In this document: one piece after another, positions 18,501 through 26,048 of the stretch
How positions within the stretch are numbered: position 1 is the stretch's first letter
Layout: every line of letters begins with the position of its first letter
Assembly: GCF_038957035.1 (NCBI RefSeq)
Contig: NZ_CP152412.1
Span: forward strand, 8,614,501 to 8,678,500
Reading direction: 5' to 3'
Source of the DNA: Bradyrhizobium sp. B097
GTDB lineage: Bacteria > Pseudomonadota > Alphaproteobacteria > Rhizobiales > Xanthobacteraceae
Length of the DNA stretch: 64,000 nucleotides
Notes under the pieces: model-generated
What the model saw: the letters and a program-made list of their open reading frames with translations, nothing else
Database searches by the model: none
What the model was told of the DNA's origin: nothing
Translations under genes and position numbers: made by a program

Positions 18501-19701
18501 GGCCGCTCACGGTGTCGGGCAGCGTGCTATGGGTCTGCCCGGCCTGTTCGGTGATCGCTCCATTCTGGGTCACGACATGCGGCGGCCCGGCGATGTGGTC
18601 GGACTGGGGGGCAGCGGCCTGCGATCCGGGATTGCTGGTCAACCCGAGCAGAAAGTTGATCGGCACGAAGGCGTCACCGGTCGCGAGCTTCAGGCCGATC
18701 GTGACCGGGACGACGCTGTCCGTGAAGTTCGTCGTGAGCTTGGTGTTGGGATTCGAATTGTCGGTGAACTTCAGCGCGAAGACGTCGGAGATCAGCTTCT
18801 GCGCATCGGTCGACAGTTGCGCCGACGAGACGAAGCTGACGCTGCCCTGGCCGTTGACGATGGTCTGGGTGCCGGCCTGATCGACCGTCGCGATCGGATT
18901 GAGCGTCGTTTTGTCGAACAGGATGTAGGAGCCGGTGGTGCCGTCGGGCTCGACCAGCACCTGGAATTTGGCCGGCGGCACGCCACCCGTGCCCTGGACG
19001 TCGAAATCGATCTCGACCAGCACCGCGGTGCCGCGGATGCCCATGGTCGCAACCGGCGTATCGACCTTCATGTCGCCATGCTTGGCGGTCGCGCCGGCAA
19101 CGAATGAGATCGTGCCCGAGACGAGGCTCATCAGCGACGAATTGCTCGACCCGTTCGGGTCGTAGATCATCTCGTTCAGCACCATCTTGGCGTTCGGTCC
19201 GAGACCGAACACGGTGCCGTCGATGAAGGTGATGCCGAGCGTCGAGTCGCTGCCGGACTGCACCACGTCACCCTTGTTGACGTTGTCGCCCTGGTTCAGG
19301 ACGATCGCGACACCGTTGCGGATCGCGGTGGCGTTGCCCGCCAGCTTGGTGACGTGGCCGATGACCTTCGCCGGTTCCACCGCGCCGCCGGCCTGGGCAT
19401 ATTGGGTGTGGCCAGTGAGTGCGTTGACGAGGTCGCCGGTGAGATGCGCGCCTTCAGGCGACGCCAGGGCCGCGTGTTTCTCGCCCTTGAAGTAGTCGTG
19501 CAGGACGAGTTCCCGGTCGTCCTTCGAGATGACGAGATCGAGCCCGGTCCGCTTGAAGTCGCCGGTGAACAGCAATTGCCCGTCGTCGACGGTGATCGCG
19601 CCGGGCGGAGCGTGCGTGGAAACACTGTCGACATGCACCGATCCACGGGCATAAGCGTCCGTGTTCGGCAAATAGCCGTCGAATTTCTCGACAAAGTTCA
19701 C
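15538..19701 (-). CDS. FecR-domain, tandem cadherin/VCBS-like repeat protein, probable type I secreted adhesin
   Basis: Large surface or secreted protein of 1387 residues with no N-terminal signal peptide. Order: unique N-terminus (1-110); FecR-like domain (about 112-270, GDVVQSGSDSTLGITFIDGT, VATMGIRGTAVLVE); linker; a diverged repeat (about 385-515); four near-identical repeats of ~135 residues (about 519-1057), each with TFTDVDLSDTH, LSWLSLGTL, WTFSAAD.NFDYLA.GE and VTITI.GTND; two more VCBS-type domains (to ~1275); and a C-terminal LTGTSDKDVFFGSGYQDKF segment resembling RTX/serralysin secretion ends. Acidic and Thr/Asp-rich, lacking Cys. These are hallmarks of type I secreted adhesins. 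A cyclase gene follows and a LapG-type protease gene is divergent. The antisense ORF of 979 codons is a repeat-driven shadow. Confidence 0.88.
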   Translation of the reverse strand: MNFVEKFDGYLPNTDAYARGSVHVDSVSTHAPPGAITVDDGQLLFTGDFKRTGLDLVISKDDRELVLHDYFKGEKHAALASPEGAHLTGDLVNALTGHTQYAQAGGAVEPAKVIGHVTKLAGNATAIRNGVAIVLNQGDNVNKGDVVQSGSDSTLGITFIDGTVFGLGPNAKMVLNEMIYDPNGSSNSSLMSLVSGTISFVAGATAKHGDMKVDTPVATMGIRGTAVLVEIDFDVQGTGGVPPAKFQVLVEPDGTTGSYILFDKTTLNPIATVDQAGTQTIVNGQGSVSFVSSAQLSTDAQKLISDVFALKFTDNSNPNTKLTTNFTDSVVPVTIGLKLATGDAFVPINFLLGLTSNPGSQAAAPQSDHIAGPPHVVTQNGAITEQAGQTHSTLPDTVSGQITWVDVNLGDKPTATINFSTFSYHDASGNDVTSSLTAAEQAAIAAVEIPVQLDPNPLNSNIGSATWTYSLADGAFDFLAAGETLTLTYMVRVDNNYPLSNETAFKTITITITGTNDTPVVTSSAQTGSITELPWTTNSATPDTAHGTVTFTDADLTDTHTVAITGVTATGFIGGIPSQATMLSWLSLGTLTDSTDGVTGSRSWTFSAADKSFDYLAVGETLTLIYTVQIDDHHGGVVTVPVTITIVGTDDKPVITSPTQAAAITEAAGVTGSVNPDTASGTVTFTDVDLSDTHSVTVAGVTETGVTTGLPDQATILSWLSLGTLKDTTGGVAGSNAWTFSAADKNFDYLAAGEKLTLTYLIQVDDHHGGVVTQPVTITITGTNDIPTFTSEPSTTSVPEAIGETGSIKPDVAQGVVAFADVDLSDTHTVSITGVAESGTTTGLAVDESTVLNWLSLGTLTDSTGHVNGSQAWTFSAADNNFDYLAVGETLTLTYTVKIDDHHGGVISQPVTITIAGSNDAPTVTSAPQTAIIPEQPDTMGSLKADSASGTVAFTDVDLSDTHVMTITGVAESGATAGLPEDQSTILNWLSLGTLTDSTGHVNGSQTWTFSAADQNFDYLAAGESLTLTYSIQIDDQHGGVITQPVTITINGANDAPTLADVNAGTLTDTAADDTFSPLTGALHGHDVDDGETATLTYAALNSDHVAVNSSIAGLYGSLTVNADGTYSYVPDAAAINALAKGTYADTFTVETIDAHGATGTATLTVDVVGANDAPVIHTDNISITDNPNGTETISGLTVTDVDAGANENFTLAAATNPGSGSSVAPSVLLGHLPDINTALGSPGLVYNPGQTPPATDKIALSVTDGHGASDTVNLIFSVQQNPSQPVTLTGTSDKDVFFGSGYQDKFVFAPNFNHDTILNFTSGQDQIDLSTVVSTSTFSGWFDQHVTTSPTNSADTLITIDSADTITLHNVSKASLSQNDFIIHYT
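16530..18150 (-). repeat. Four in-frame tandem repeats of about 400 bp inside the adhesin gene
   Basis: Unit boundaries (the PxxTS...ITE segment) recur near bases 18145, 17740, 17335 and 16930, ending near 16530, a period of about 400-405 bp. Long blocks are almost identical at DNA level, so the array should recombine and vary in copy number. Confidence 0.85.
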
Positions 19702-20295
19702 TGCGGATCACCGCACGAAGGTTAATATTGGTAGAATATCCGAATGATTACGCCTGCATATCATCGGATAAAGCTTCGCGAAACCATCCTGTGCTTTCGC
19801 AAGGTGCTCTGATTGCGCGGTTTGACTGGGTGTGACTTGGCTCACTCTCAGATGAGTCGTGTAGTCCGGACTTACCTGACGGTACCATGAGATGGGATTT
19901 AAGCCAAGATGGGTACTGAGCCACGTATTCGTGGTATTAACTTGCATTTCTCTACTTGCCTTTATTTCCCCGCAGCCCCGAGAGGGCATTTGACTCCATT
20001 TTTCCGGCTAAAGCTGTGACCTGGCTTACAAATCGCAGCTATCCCGTGCGCGGACCGGCCGGGTTAACCAGAAGGCAAGGATGAGGCGTTTCGCGGTGGA
20101 AAAAGGTTCGCCGGTTCGTTTCACAAACCGGTAAAGTTTTCGGGACCCGGACCACAGGCCCTTTAGTCTCCTGCCCGGTTTCCCCACATCTTAAGTCGAT
20201 TCGAAGGGATCGTTGGCCATGCTGTCGGCATGAAACGATCCGGTCGCGTGCGCGGTGCAGTATCCACCCGTCGATGAGCGGACAGGGGGTGTCAC
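19702..20295. promoter_or_regulatory. Divergent intergenic region between adhesin and LapG-like protease
   Basis: 594 bases with noticeably lower GC than the flanks. It must hold the promoters of both divergent genes. A 93-codon ORF on the minus strand (19708-19989) has no family-like features and was not called. AT-rich runs near 19720-19750 and 19930-19960 suit the adhesin promoter; the LapG-like gene has a good ribosome site (ACAGGGGG) just before its ATG. No repeat family was seen. Confidence 0.5.
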
Positions 20296-21048
20296 ATGGG
20301 TAACTCGCTTCGCTCGTTTGCGCTGCGCGCCGTCATGCTGGGCTTCGGCCTGGCCTTGGCCGCGCCGATTGCCGAGCTGAATGCCGCCTCGCTGCTTTCG
20401 CCCGGCCCGGCGACACTACTCAGAAAGTCGACCGAGCCGTTCGGCCTGTCGACCAGCCTGCTTGCTGGCGGCGGCCTGCGCGACAAATGGCTCGGCGTGC
20501 AACGCCAGCTTGCCGACGAATTGGTGCAGCTCGCAGCCTGCGAGAGCGACCGCGCGGGGTGTGCGTCCCCGGAGGCGCTGCGGTTCCTGGCGATCGTCGA
20601 CGCCGGACGCGCGCGCACCGGTCGCGCCCGTCTCGGCGAGATCAACCGCGCGATCAATCTGGCGATCCGCCCCGGCAGCGATCTCGCGACTTATGGCGAG
20701 CCCGACGTCTGGGCCACGCCGCTCGCCACCTTTGCCCGCGGCAGCGGCGATTGCGAGGACTATGCGATCGCGAAATTCGTGGCGCTCGGCAAGGCCGGCG
20801 TCGCGCCGGAAGATTTGCGCATCGTCGTGATGCATGACCTGCTCGGCGGCGAGGACCACGCCGTGGTCGCGGCGCGGCTCGACGGCCACTGGCTGACGCT
20901 CGACAACCGCCGCATGGCGATGATCGAGGATGCCGATATCAGGCGTTTTCGGCCGACCTTCGTGATCGACCAGAACGGCGTCAGCCGTTACCTCGATGCG
21001 CCGCTCGTCACCGAAGCCGCGTGGCGGCCGCCGGCGGGGGTGAATTGA
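20296..21048 (+). CDS. LapG/BTLCP-type transglutaminase-like cysteine protease
   Basis: Probable periplasmic protease of 250 residues. A hydrophobic N-terminus (ALRAVMLGFGLALAAPIAEL) acts as signal peptide. The catalytic triad of the bacterial transglutaminase-like cysteine proteinase family is visible: Cys153 in SGDCEDYAIAK, His188 in GGEDHAVVAAR and Asp203 in LTLDNRR; the acidic residues around Cys153 match the calcium site of LapG. Known LapG enzymes clip the N-terminus of type I secreted adhesins and so release cells from surfaces. Divergence from a giant adhesin-like gene fits this role. No LapD-like receptor is seen in the window. Confidence 0.9.
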   Translation: MGNSLRSFALRAVMLGFGLALAAPIAELNAASLLSPGPATLLRKSTEPFGLSTSLLAGGGLRDKWLGVQRQLADELVQLAACESDRAGCASPEALRFLAIVDAGRARTGRARLGEINRAINLAIRPGSDLATYGEPDVWATPLATFARGSGDCEDYAIAKFVALGKAGVAPEDLRIVVMHDLLGGEDHAVVAARLDGHWLTLDNRRMAMIEDADIRRFRPTFVIDQNGVSRYLDAPLVTEAAWRPPAGVN

Positions 21049-21052
21049 CTGG

Positions 21053-21155
21053 GTCATTCCGGGGCGATGCAGAGCATCGAACCCGGAATCTCGAGGTCCC
21101 CGGTGCGCGACTGCGCACCTGTGGTCTGGTGCTGAAGCACCATCCCGGAACGACG
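21053..21155. repeat. Dispersed repeat, family F (copy 1)
   Basis: Contains GGTCATTCCGGGGCGATGC, the self-complementary GGTGCGCGACTGCGCACC core and a closing CCCGGAACGAC. A related copy lies at 45928-45990. It sits between convergent genes. Confidence 0.75.
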
Positions 21156-21172
21156 GTCCCGAGGAATGCCGC

Positions 21173-22372
21173 TCAGAACATCAAATTGTCCTTCACCAGC
21201 ACCCAGCGGCCGCCCTTGACCTGCTGCACCTGGGTGATGGTGTTGGCGAGATGATCGGTCTTGGAGAACTTGGTCGGCGGCGAGCTGAAGATGTCGAGGA
21301 ACTTGTCGCCTGACTCCAGCGCGTCGAGCATCTTCTGGCCGGTGAGATCCTTGCCCGCCTTCTGCGCGTAGAACGCGAAGGTCATCACCGCGTTGTAGCC
21401 GATGATCGCCTGCGTGTTGGCCTCGCTGTTGAACATCTTCTTGTAGTTGACCAGCCAGTCCTTCACCTTGCCCTTGGCCGTGTCCTCGTAGGGAATCTCG
21501 AAGCCCGACGCGGCATAGAGGCCCTCGACGGCTTCCTTGCCGAGCGCCGGCACTTCGAGCACGTTGGTCGGCGTGGCCCCGAGGAAGGTGACGTCCCAGC
21601 CGAGCTTCTTCGCCTCGTTCATCGCGCCGATCGTCTCGCGGATCACGGTGCCGAGCACGACGAGATCGCAGCCGTCGGACTTCATCTTGGCGACCTGCGC
21701 CGAGAAGTCGGAAGCGCCGCGCTTGTAGCTGGTGACCGATGCCGGCTGCACCTTCATCGCGCCGAGCTGCTGGGTGAAGCCGTCGAGCACGTTCTTACCG
21801 TACTCGTCGTCCTGGTGCATGATGCAGGGCTTCTTGAAGTTCTTCCACTCCATCATGTATTTGATCGCGGCGCGCGTGCTCTCGACATAGGGCAGCAGGT
21901 TGTTGAACTTCAGCCGCTCCTGCGGCTTGGCGGGATCGAACTTGAAGGTGAATTCGGCGGCGGTCAGTGGGAACAGCTGCAGCACGCCGGCATCGAACAG
22001 GATGTCCTGCGCGGCGAGCACGGTCGGCGATCCCATCGGGCCGATCATCGCGAAGACCTTGTCGCGCTCGACCATCTTCTGCGAGGCCAGCACGGCCTTC
22101 TTCGGGTCGTAGCCGTTGTCCTCCAGGATCATCTTGATCTTGCGGCCGTTGATGCCGCCGCTGGCGTTGATTTCCTCGACCGCCATCTTCATGCCGTTGG
22201 ACACCGGGACGCCCCAGACCTTGATCGGGCCGGACAAATCCTGATGCGTTCCGATCACGATCTCGGTTGGCGAGATGCCTTCATTGGTGACCTTGGTCTG
22301 GGCTGCGGCCGGCACACAGGTCAGCGCCAGCGCGCTCACCGCAAGGCCCAGCGCCTTCAGCGATTTCGACAT
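21173..22372 (-). CDS. Branched-chain amino acid-type ABC transporter substrate-binding protein (LivK-like)
   Basis: Periplasmic receptor of 399 residues with signal peptide MSKSLKALGLAVSALALTCV cleaved near AAAQ. Type I periplasmic fold markers are EIVIGTHQDLSGPIKVWG, GMKMAVEEINASGGINGRKI and LVVLGTVIRETIGAM. It is the last gene of the liv cluster, separated from the acyl-CoA ligase gene by a palindromic repeat. Receptors of this family next to a CoA ligase often bind aromatic or other carboxylic acids rather than amino acids, so the substrate is left open. Confidence 0.92.
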   Translation of the reverse strand: MSKSLKALGLAVSALALTCVPAAAQTKVTNEGISPTEIVIGTHQDLSGPIKVWGVPVSNGMKMAVEEINASGGINGRKIKMILEDNGYDPKKAVLASQKMVERDKVFAMIGPMGSPTVLAAQDILFDAGVLQLFPLTAAEFTFKFDPAKPQERLKFNNLLPYVESTRAAIKYMMEWKNFKKPCIMHQDDEYGKNVLDGFTQQLGAMKVQPASVTSYKRGASDFSAQVAKMKSDGCDLVVLGTVIRETIGAMNEAKKLGWDVTFLGATPTNVLEVPALGKEAVEGLYAASGFEIPYEDTAKGKVKDWLVNYKKMFNSEANTQAIIGYNAVMTFAFYAQKAGKDLTGQKMLDALESGDKFLDIFSSPPTKFSKTDHLANTITQVQQVKGGRWVLVKDNLMF

Positions 22373-22458
22373 TGCAGTCTCCTCCTTACATGGCCCATGT
22401 TGAGCGAAGGGTCGGGCCTGCTCGCTCCCTCGCCGCGTCCGTCGTCGTCTCTCTCCTT

Positions 22459-22506
22459 GAGCATGACCTATTCGGAAAACCGCTTCACACTTTTCCGGAT
22501 CATGCT
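22459..22506. repeat. Dispersed palindromic repeat, family E
   Basis: Begins GAGCATGA and ends TCATGCTC, with an internal CGGAAAACCGCTTCACAC and CTTTTCCG inverted pair. This element is common in Bradyrhizobium-type genomes; one copy was found here, between ligase and receptor genes of the same operon. Confidence 0.75.
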
Positions 22507-24345
22507 CTACGCAACCGCCCGCGCGCCATACATGGCGTCGATCTCGGCGGCGTAGCGCTTGTTCACAAAGCTGCGCTTCAGCTTCATGGTCGGCGTCAGC
22601 TCCTCGTCCTCGGGCGTGAGCTGGCGCTCGATCAGGTAGAATCTCTTGATGGTCTCGACGCGCGCGAACTTGGCGTTGACCGCCTCAATCTCGCGCTGGA
22701 TCAGGTCCTGGATCTCGCGGGCACGGCACAGGCTCGCGTAGTTGGTGAAGGGGATATCCTGGTCCTGGGCGTATTTCTCGACATTCTCCTGGTCGATCAT
22801 GATCAGGCAGGTGAGATACGGCCGCTTGTCGCCGATCACGACCGCATCGGAGACGTAAGGCGAGAATTTGAGCTGGTTCTCGATCTCGGACGGCGTGATG
22901 TTCTTGCCGCCGGAGGTGATGATGATGTCCTTCATCCGGTCGGTGATCTTCACATAGCCTTCATTGTCGATCGCACCGACGTCGCCGGTGTGCAGCCAGC
23001 CTCTCGCGTCGATCGTTTCGGCGGTCTTCTCCGGCTGGTTGAGATAGCCCATGAACAGGAAGTCGCCCTTGATCAGGATCTCGCCCTTCGGGCAGATCAT
23101 CACCTCGCCCCAGGGCGCGGCCTTGCCGACCGAGCCGAGCTTGATGCGGTCCGCCGGCATCATGGTCGCGACGCCGCAATTCTCGGTCTGGCCGTAAACC
23201 TCGCGCATGTCGATGCCGAGCGCGAGATACCAGCGGATCAGATCCGGCGAGATCGGCGCCGCGCCGGTCAATGCGATCCGGCAGCGGTCGAGCCCGAGCA
23301 TGCGGCGGATGTTGCGGAACACCAGCCAGTAGGCCGCGCGGTTGGCGAGCCGCAGCGACAGCGGCGGCGTCTCGCCCTCCAGCCGGCACTCGGTCATCCG
23401 GTTGCCGATCGCAAGCGCCCGGGCATACATCCAGTTCTGGAACGGGGTCGCGTCCTTCAGCGCGATGGTGATGCCGGAATAGAACTTCTCCCAGATCCTG
23501 GGCACCGCGAGGAATGCAGTCGGCTGCACCTCGCGCAGATTGTCCGGCACCGTCTCCGGGCTCTCAGCAAAGTTCATCACCGAACCCAGCGCGAGCGAGA
23601 TGTAGTAGCCGCCGACCCGCTCGGCGACATGGCAGAGCGGCAGGAACACCAGCCGCTCCTCGCTGTCGGTCGAAGGGTAGAGATCGTTGGCGTGGCGCAT
23701 CTGGTGCGTCACGCTGCGGTTGGAATGCATCGCGCCCTTGGGTGGGCCCGTCGTGCCCGAGGTATAGACCAGGATCGCGAGATCGGAGGCGGTGCGGCTG
23801 CCCGTCATTTCATCCCACAAGGCATCATTGCCCTGCGCATGATTGCGGCCGAGCGCGGTGAATTCGGCGAGCGACAGCACCATCGGATCGGAGAAGCCGG
23901 AGAGGCCCTCCATGTCGAACACGACGATCCTTTCCAGCGTCGGACAGCGCGACCGGCAGGTCAGCACCTTGTCGAGCTGCTCCTCGTCCTCGACGAACAT
24001 CACCCGCGTGCGGGAATCATTGACGAGGTATTCGACCTGCGCCGCCGAATCGGTCGGATAGATGCCGGAGGACACGCCGCCGGCGCACAGGATGCCCATG
24101 TCGGCATAGACCCATTCCGGCACCGCGTTGGCGATGATCGAGGCGACGTCGCCGGGACGGAAGCCGGTCGCATGCAGGCCGAAGGCGATGTCCTTGGATA
24201 TCTGCAGCCATTCGCGCCAGCTGGTCGGCTGCCAGATGCCGAACTTCTTTTCGCGGATCGCGGGCCTGTCGCCACGCGTTTGCACCGCGAGCAGAAAGCT
24301 CCTCGCGATCGTGTCGGCAACCGTCAGCACCGCTGGTCCTGCCAT
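22507..24345 (-). CDS. AMP-dependent acyl-CoA synthetase (long-chain fatty acid/aromatic acid CoA ligase)
   Basis: Cytoplasmic adenylate-forming ligase of 612 residues that would activate a carboxylic acid with ATP and CoA. AMP-binding motif YTSGTTGPPKGAMHS, the LPLCHVAERVGGYY segment, YGQTENCG, the hinge and TGDVG, and KDIIITSGGKNITPSEIE are all present, as in the FadD15/long-chain branch. The start MAGPAVLTVAD has a GAGGGAGC ribosome site; the longest ORF adds ten residues upstream. Location between livF and the receptor gene implies that it activates the imported substrate. Confidence 0.94.
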   Translation of the reverse strand: MAGPAVLTVADTIARSFLLAVQTRGDRPAIREKKFGIWQPTSWREWLQISKDIAFGLHATGFRPGDVASIIANAVPEWVYADMGILCAGGVSSGIYPTDSAAQVEYLVNDSRTRVMFVEDEEQLDKVLTCRSRCPTLERIVVFDMEGLSGFSDPMVLSLAEFTALGRNHAQGNDALWDEMTGSRTASDLAILVYTSGTTGPPKGAMHSNRSVTHQMRHANDLYPSTDSEERLVFLPLCHVAERVGGYYISLALGSVMNFAESPETVPDNLREVQPTAFLAVPRIWEKFYSGITIALKDATPFQNWMYARALAIGNRMTECRLEGETPPLSLRLANRAAYWLVFRNIRRMLGLDRCRIALTGAAPISPDLIRWYLALGIDMREVYGQTENCGVATMMPADRIKLGSVGKAAPWGEVMICPKGEILIKGDFLFMGYLNQPEKTAETIDARGWLHTGDVGAIDNEGYVKITDRMKDIIITSGGKNITPSEIENQLKFSPYVSDAVVIGDKRPYLTCLIMIDQENVEKYAQDQDIPFTNYASLCRAREIQDLIQREIEAVNAKFARVETIKRFYLIERQLTPEDEELTPTMKLKRSFVNKRYAAEIDAMYGARAVA

Positions 24346-24499
24346 GCGCGCTCCCTCCTCTGCCGCTTGCCTCACCCGCCGGCCCGAATGCCGGTCTTGT
24401 TCGCGAAGCAGGCCCGAAATCTAGCTCCAACTCGCTCTCGGCGCCAAACCTTCCTCGGCCAACTTTAGTCGACGCCAACCTTCGTCAGCGCCGACCTTC

Positions 24500-25279
24500 T
24501 CAACGCCACGTCTTCTTCTTTTTCCAGCGCCGCTCGCCCCGCGCGCCCGCTTCCTTGGCGCCGAGGTAGAACTCCTGGATATCGGGCGAATTCAACAGCC
24601 GCTCGCAGGTGTCGTTCATGACGACGCGGCCGATCTCCAGCACATAGCCGTAATGCGCCGTCTCCAGCGCGATCTTGGCATTCTGCTCGACCAGCAGGAT
24701 CGACATGCCCTGCTCCTCATTGACGCGGCGGATGATGGTGAAGATCTCCTTCACCAGGATCGGCGACAGCCCGAGCGACGGCTCGTCCAGCAGCAGCAAG
24801 GTCGGCCGGTTCATCAGCGCCCGCCCGATCGCAAGCATCTGCTGCTCGCCGCCCGACAGCTGCCCGGCCGGCTGGCCGAGCCGCTCCTTCAGCCGTGGAA
24901 AATAGCCGTAGACGCGTTCGAGGTCCTGCGCCACACCGTCGCGATCCTTGCGCAGATAGGCGCCCATCATCAGGTTCTCGCGCACCGACAGGAACGGAAA
25001 CACCTCGCGCCCTTCCGGCACATGGCTGAGGCCGAGCCGCACGATCCGGTCGGCCTCCATGCGCTGGATCGGCTTGCCCAGGAATTCGATCGTGCCCTTC
25101 TGCGGATCGAGGATGCCGGAGATCGTCTTCAAGACCGTGGTCTTGCCGGCGCCGTTGGCGCCGAGCAGCGTCACGATCCGGCCGCGCGGCACCTCGAGGC
25201 TGATGCCGCGGATCGCCATGATCGGCCCGTAATAGCTCTCGATGTTGGAGAGCTTCAGGATGATGTCCGCTGCGCTCAT
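24500..25279 (-). CDS. livF: Branched-chain amino acid-type ABC transporter ATP-binding protein LivF
   Basis: Cytoplasmic ATPase of ~259 residues with Walker A LGANGAGKTT, VPEGREVFPFLSV, signature LSGGEQQM and Walker B LLLLDEPSLGLSP, all LivF hallmarks. The ATG at 25279 gives MSAADIILKL; a GTG at 25297 overlapping livG is an alternative that would couple the two genes. The C-terminus is basic (RRWKKKKTWR) and longer than usual. Pairs with LivG to drive the LivHM permease. Confidence 0.93.
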   Translation of the reverse strand: MSAADIILKLSNIESYYGPIMAIRGISLEVPRGRIVTLLGANGAGKTTVLKTISGILDPQKGTIEFLGKPIQRMEADRIVRLGLSHVPEGREVFPFLSVRENLMMGAYLRKDRDGVAQDLERVYGYFPRLKERLGQPAGQLSGGEQQMLAIGRALMNRPTLLLLDEPSLGLSPILVKEIFTIIRRVNEEQGMSILLVEQNAKIALETAHYGYVLEIGRVVMNDTCERLLNSPDIQEFYLGAKEAGARGERRWKKKKTWR

Positions 25280-25289
25280 GGCATCATCC

Positions 25290-26048
25290 TCATGCACCGA
25301 GATACGCTGCGACGACGTCGGGATGGTGCTGCACCTCGGACGGCGAGCCCATCGCCAGCACGCGGCCGTAGTTCAGCGCGATCACGCGGTCGGAGACCCG
25401 GTTGACCAGCGTCATGTCGTGCTCGACCATCAGCACCGTGATGCCAAGCTCACTCTTCATGTCGCGGATCCAGAACGACATGTCGTCGGTCTCCTCGACG
25501 TTGAGGCCGGACGACGGCTCGTCGAGCAGGATCAGCTTCGGCTCCGAGCACAGCGCACGCGCCAGCTCGATCACCTTGCGTACGCCGTAGGGCAACCCCG
25601 AGATCAGCTTGTCGCGGTACGGCTCGAGATCGAGGAATTCGATCACCTGCTCGACCCGGCGGCGATGCGCCTTCTCGCCGGCCCGGACACTCGGCAGGAA
25701 CAGCAGCTCCTGCCAGAGCTGGGTGGTGGAATGGCGATGGCGGCCGACCAGGAGATTGCTCAGCATGGTCGCATTCTCGAACAGCTCGATGTTCTGGAAG
25801 GTGCGCGCGATGCCGAGCCTGGCGATGTCGTAGGCCGGCTCCTGGGTGATGTCCTGATCCTCGAAGAAGATCCTGCCCGAGGTCGGCGGATAGATCCGCG
25901 AGATCAGGTTGAAGATCGAGCTCTTGCCGGCGCCATTGGGCCCGATGATCGAGAGGATCTCGCCCTTCTCGACCGCGAAGCTGACCGCATCGACGGCCTT
26001 GAGGCCGCCGAAATGCAGGGACAGGTTCTCGGCGCGGAAATAGCTCAT
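25290..26048 (-). CDS. livG: Branched-chain amino acid-type ABC transporter ATP-binding protein LivG
   Basis: ATPase of 252 residues: Walker A GPNGAGKSS, GIARTFQNIELF, LPYGVRKVIELARAL signature region and Walker B LILLDEPSSGLN. The signature is PYGVRK rather than the usual LSYGQQR-like form, which is seen in some LivG proteins. Its start overlaps the livM stop by four bases (26045-26048). Confidence 0.93.
   Translation of the reverse strand: MSYFRAENLSLHFGGLKAVDAVSFAVEKGEILSIIGPNGAGKSSIFNLISRIYPPTSGRIFFEDQDITQEPAYDIARLGIARTFQNIELFENATMLSNLLVGRHRHSTTQLWQELLFLPSVRAGEKAHRRRVEQVIEFLDLEPYRDKLISGLPYGVRKVIELARALCSEPKLILLDEPSSGLNVEETDDMSFWIRDMKSELGITVLMVEHDMTLVNRVSDRVIALNYGRVLAMGSPSEVQHHPDVVAAYLGA

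Noticed and set aside
16168..19107. 979-codon plus-strand ORF
   Set aside because: Antisense to the adhesin gene; long only because of high GC and repeats. Arg/Gly-rich, no family features.
19708..19989. 93-codon minus ORF in the adhesin/LapG gap
   Set aside because: Low GC, no ribosome site at a sensible distance and no family features; more likely promoter DNA.
24346..24499. Short direct repeats (CGCCAACCTTC-like) between ligase and livF genes
   Set aside because: Only a few imperfect copies of a short unit; no function can be supported.
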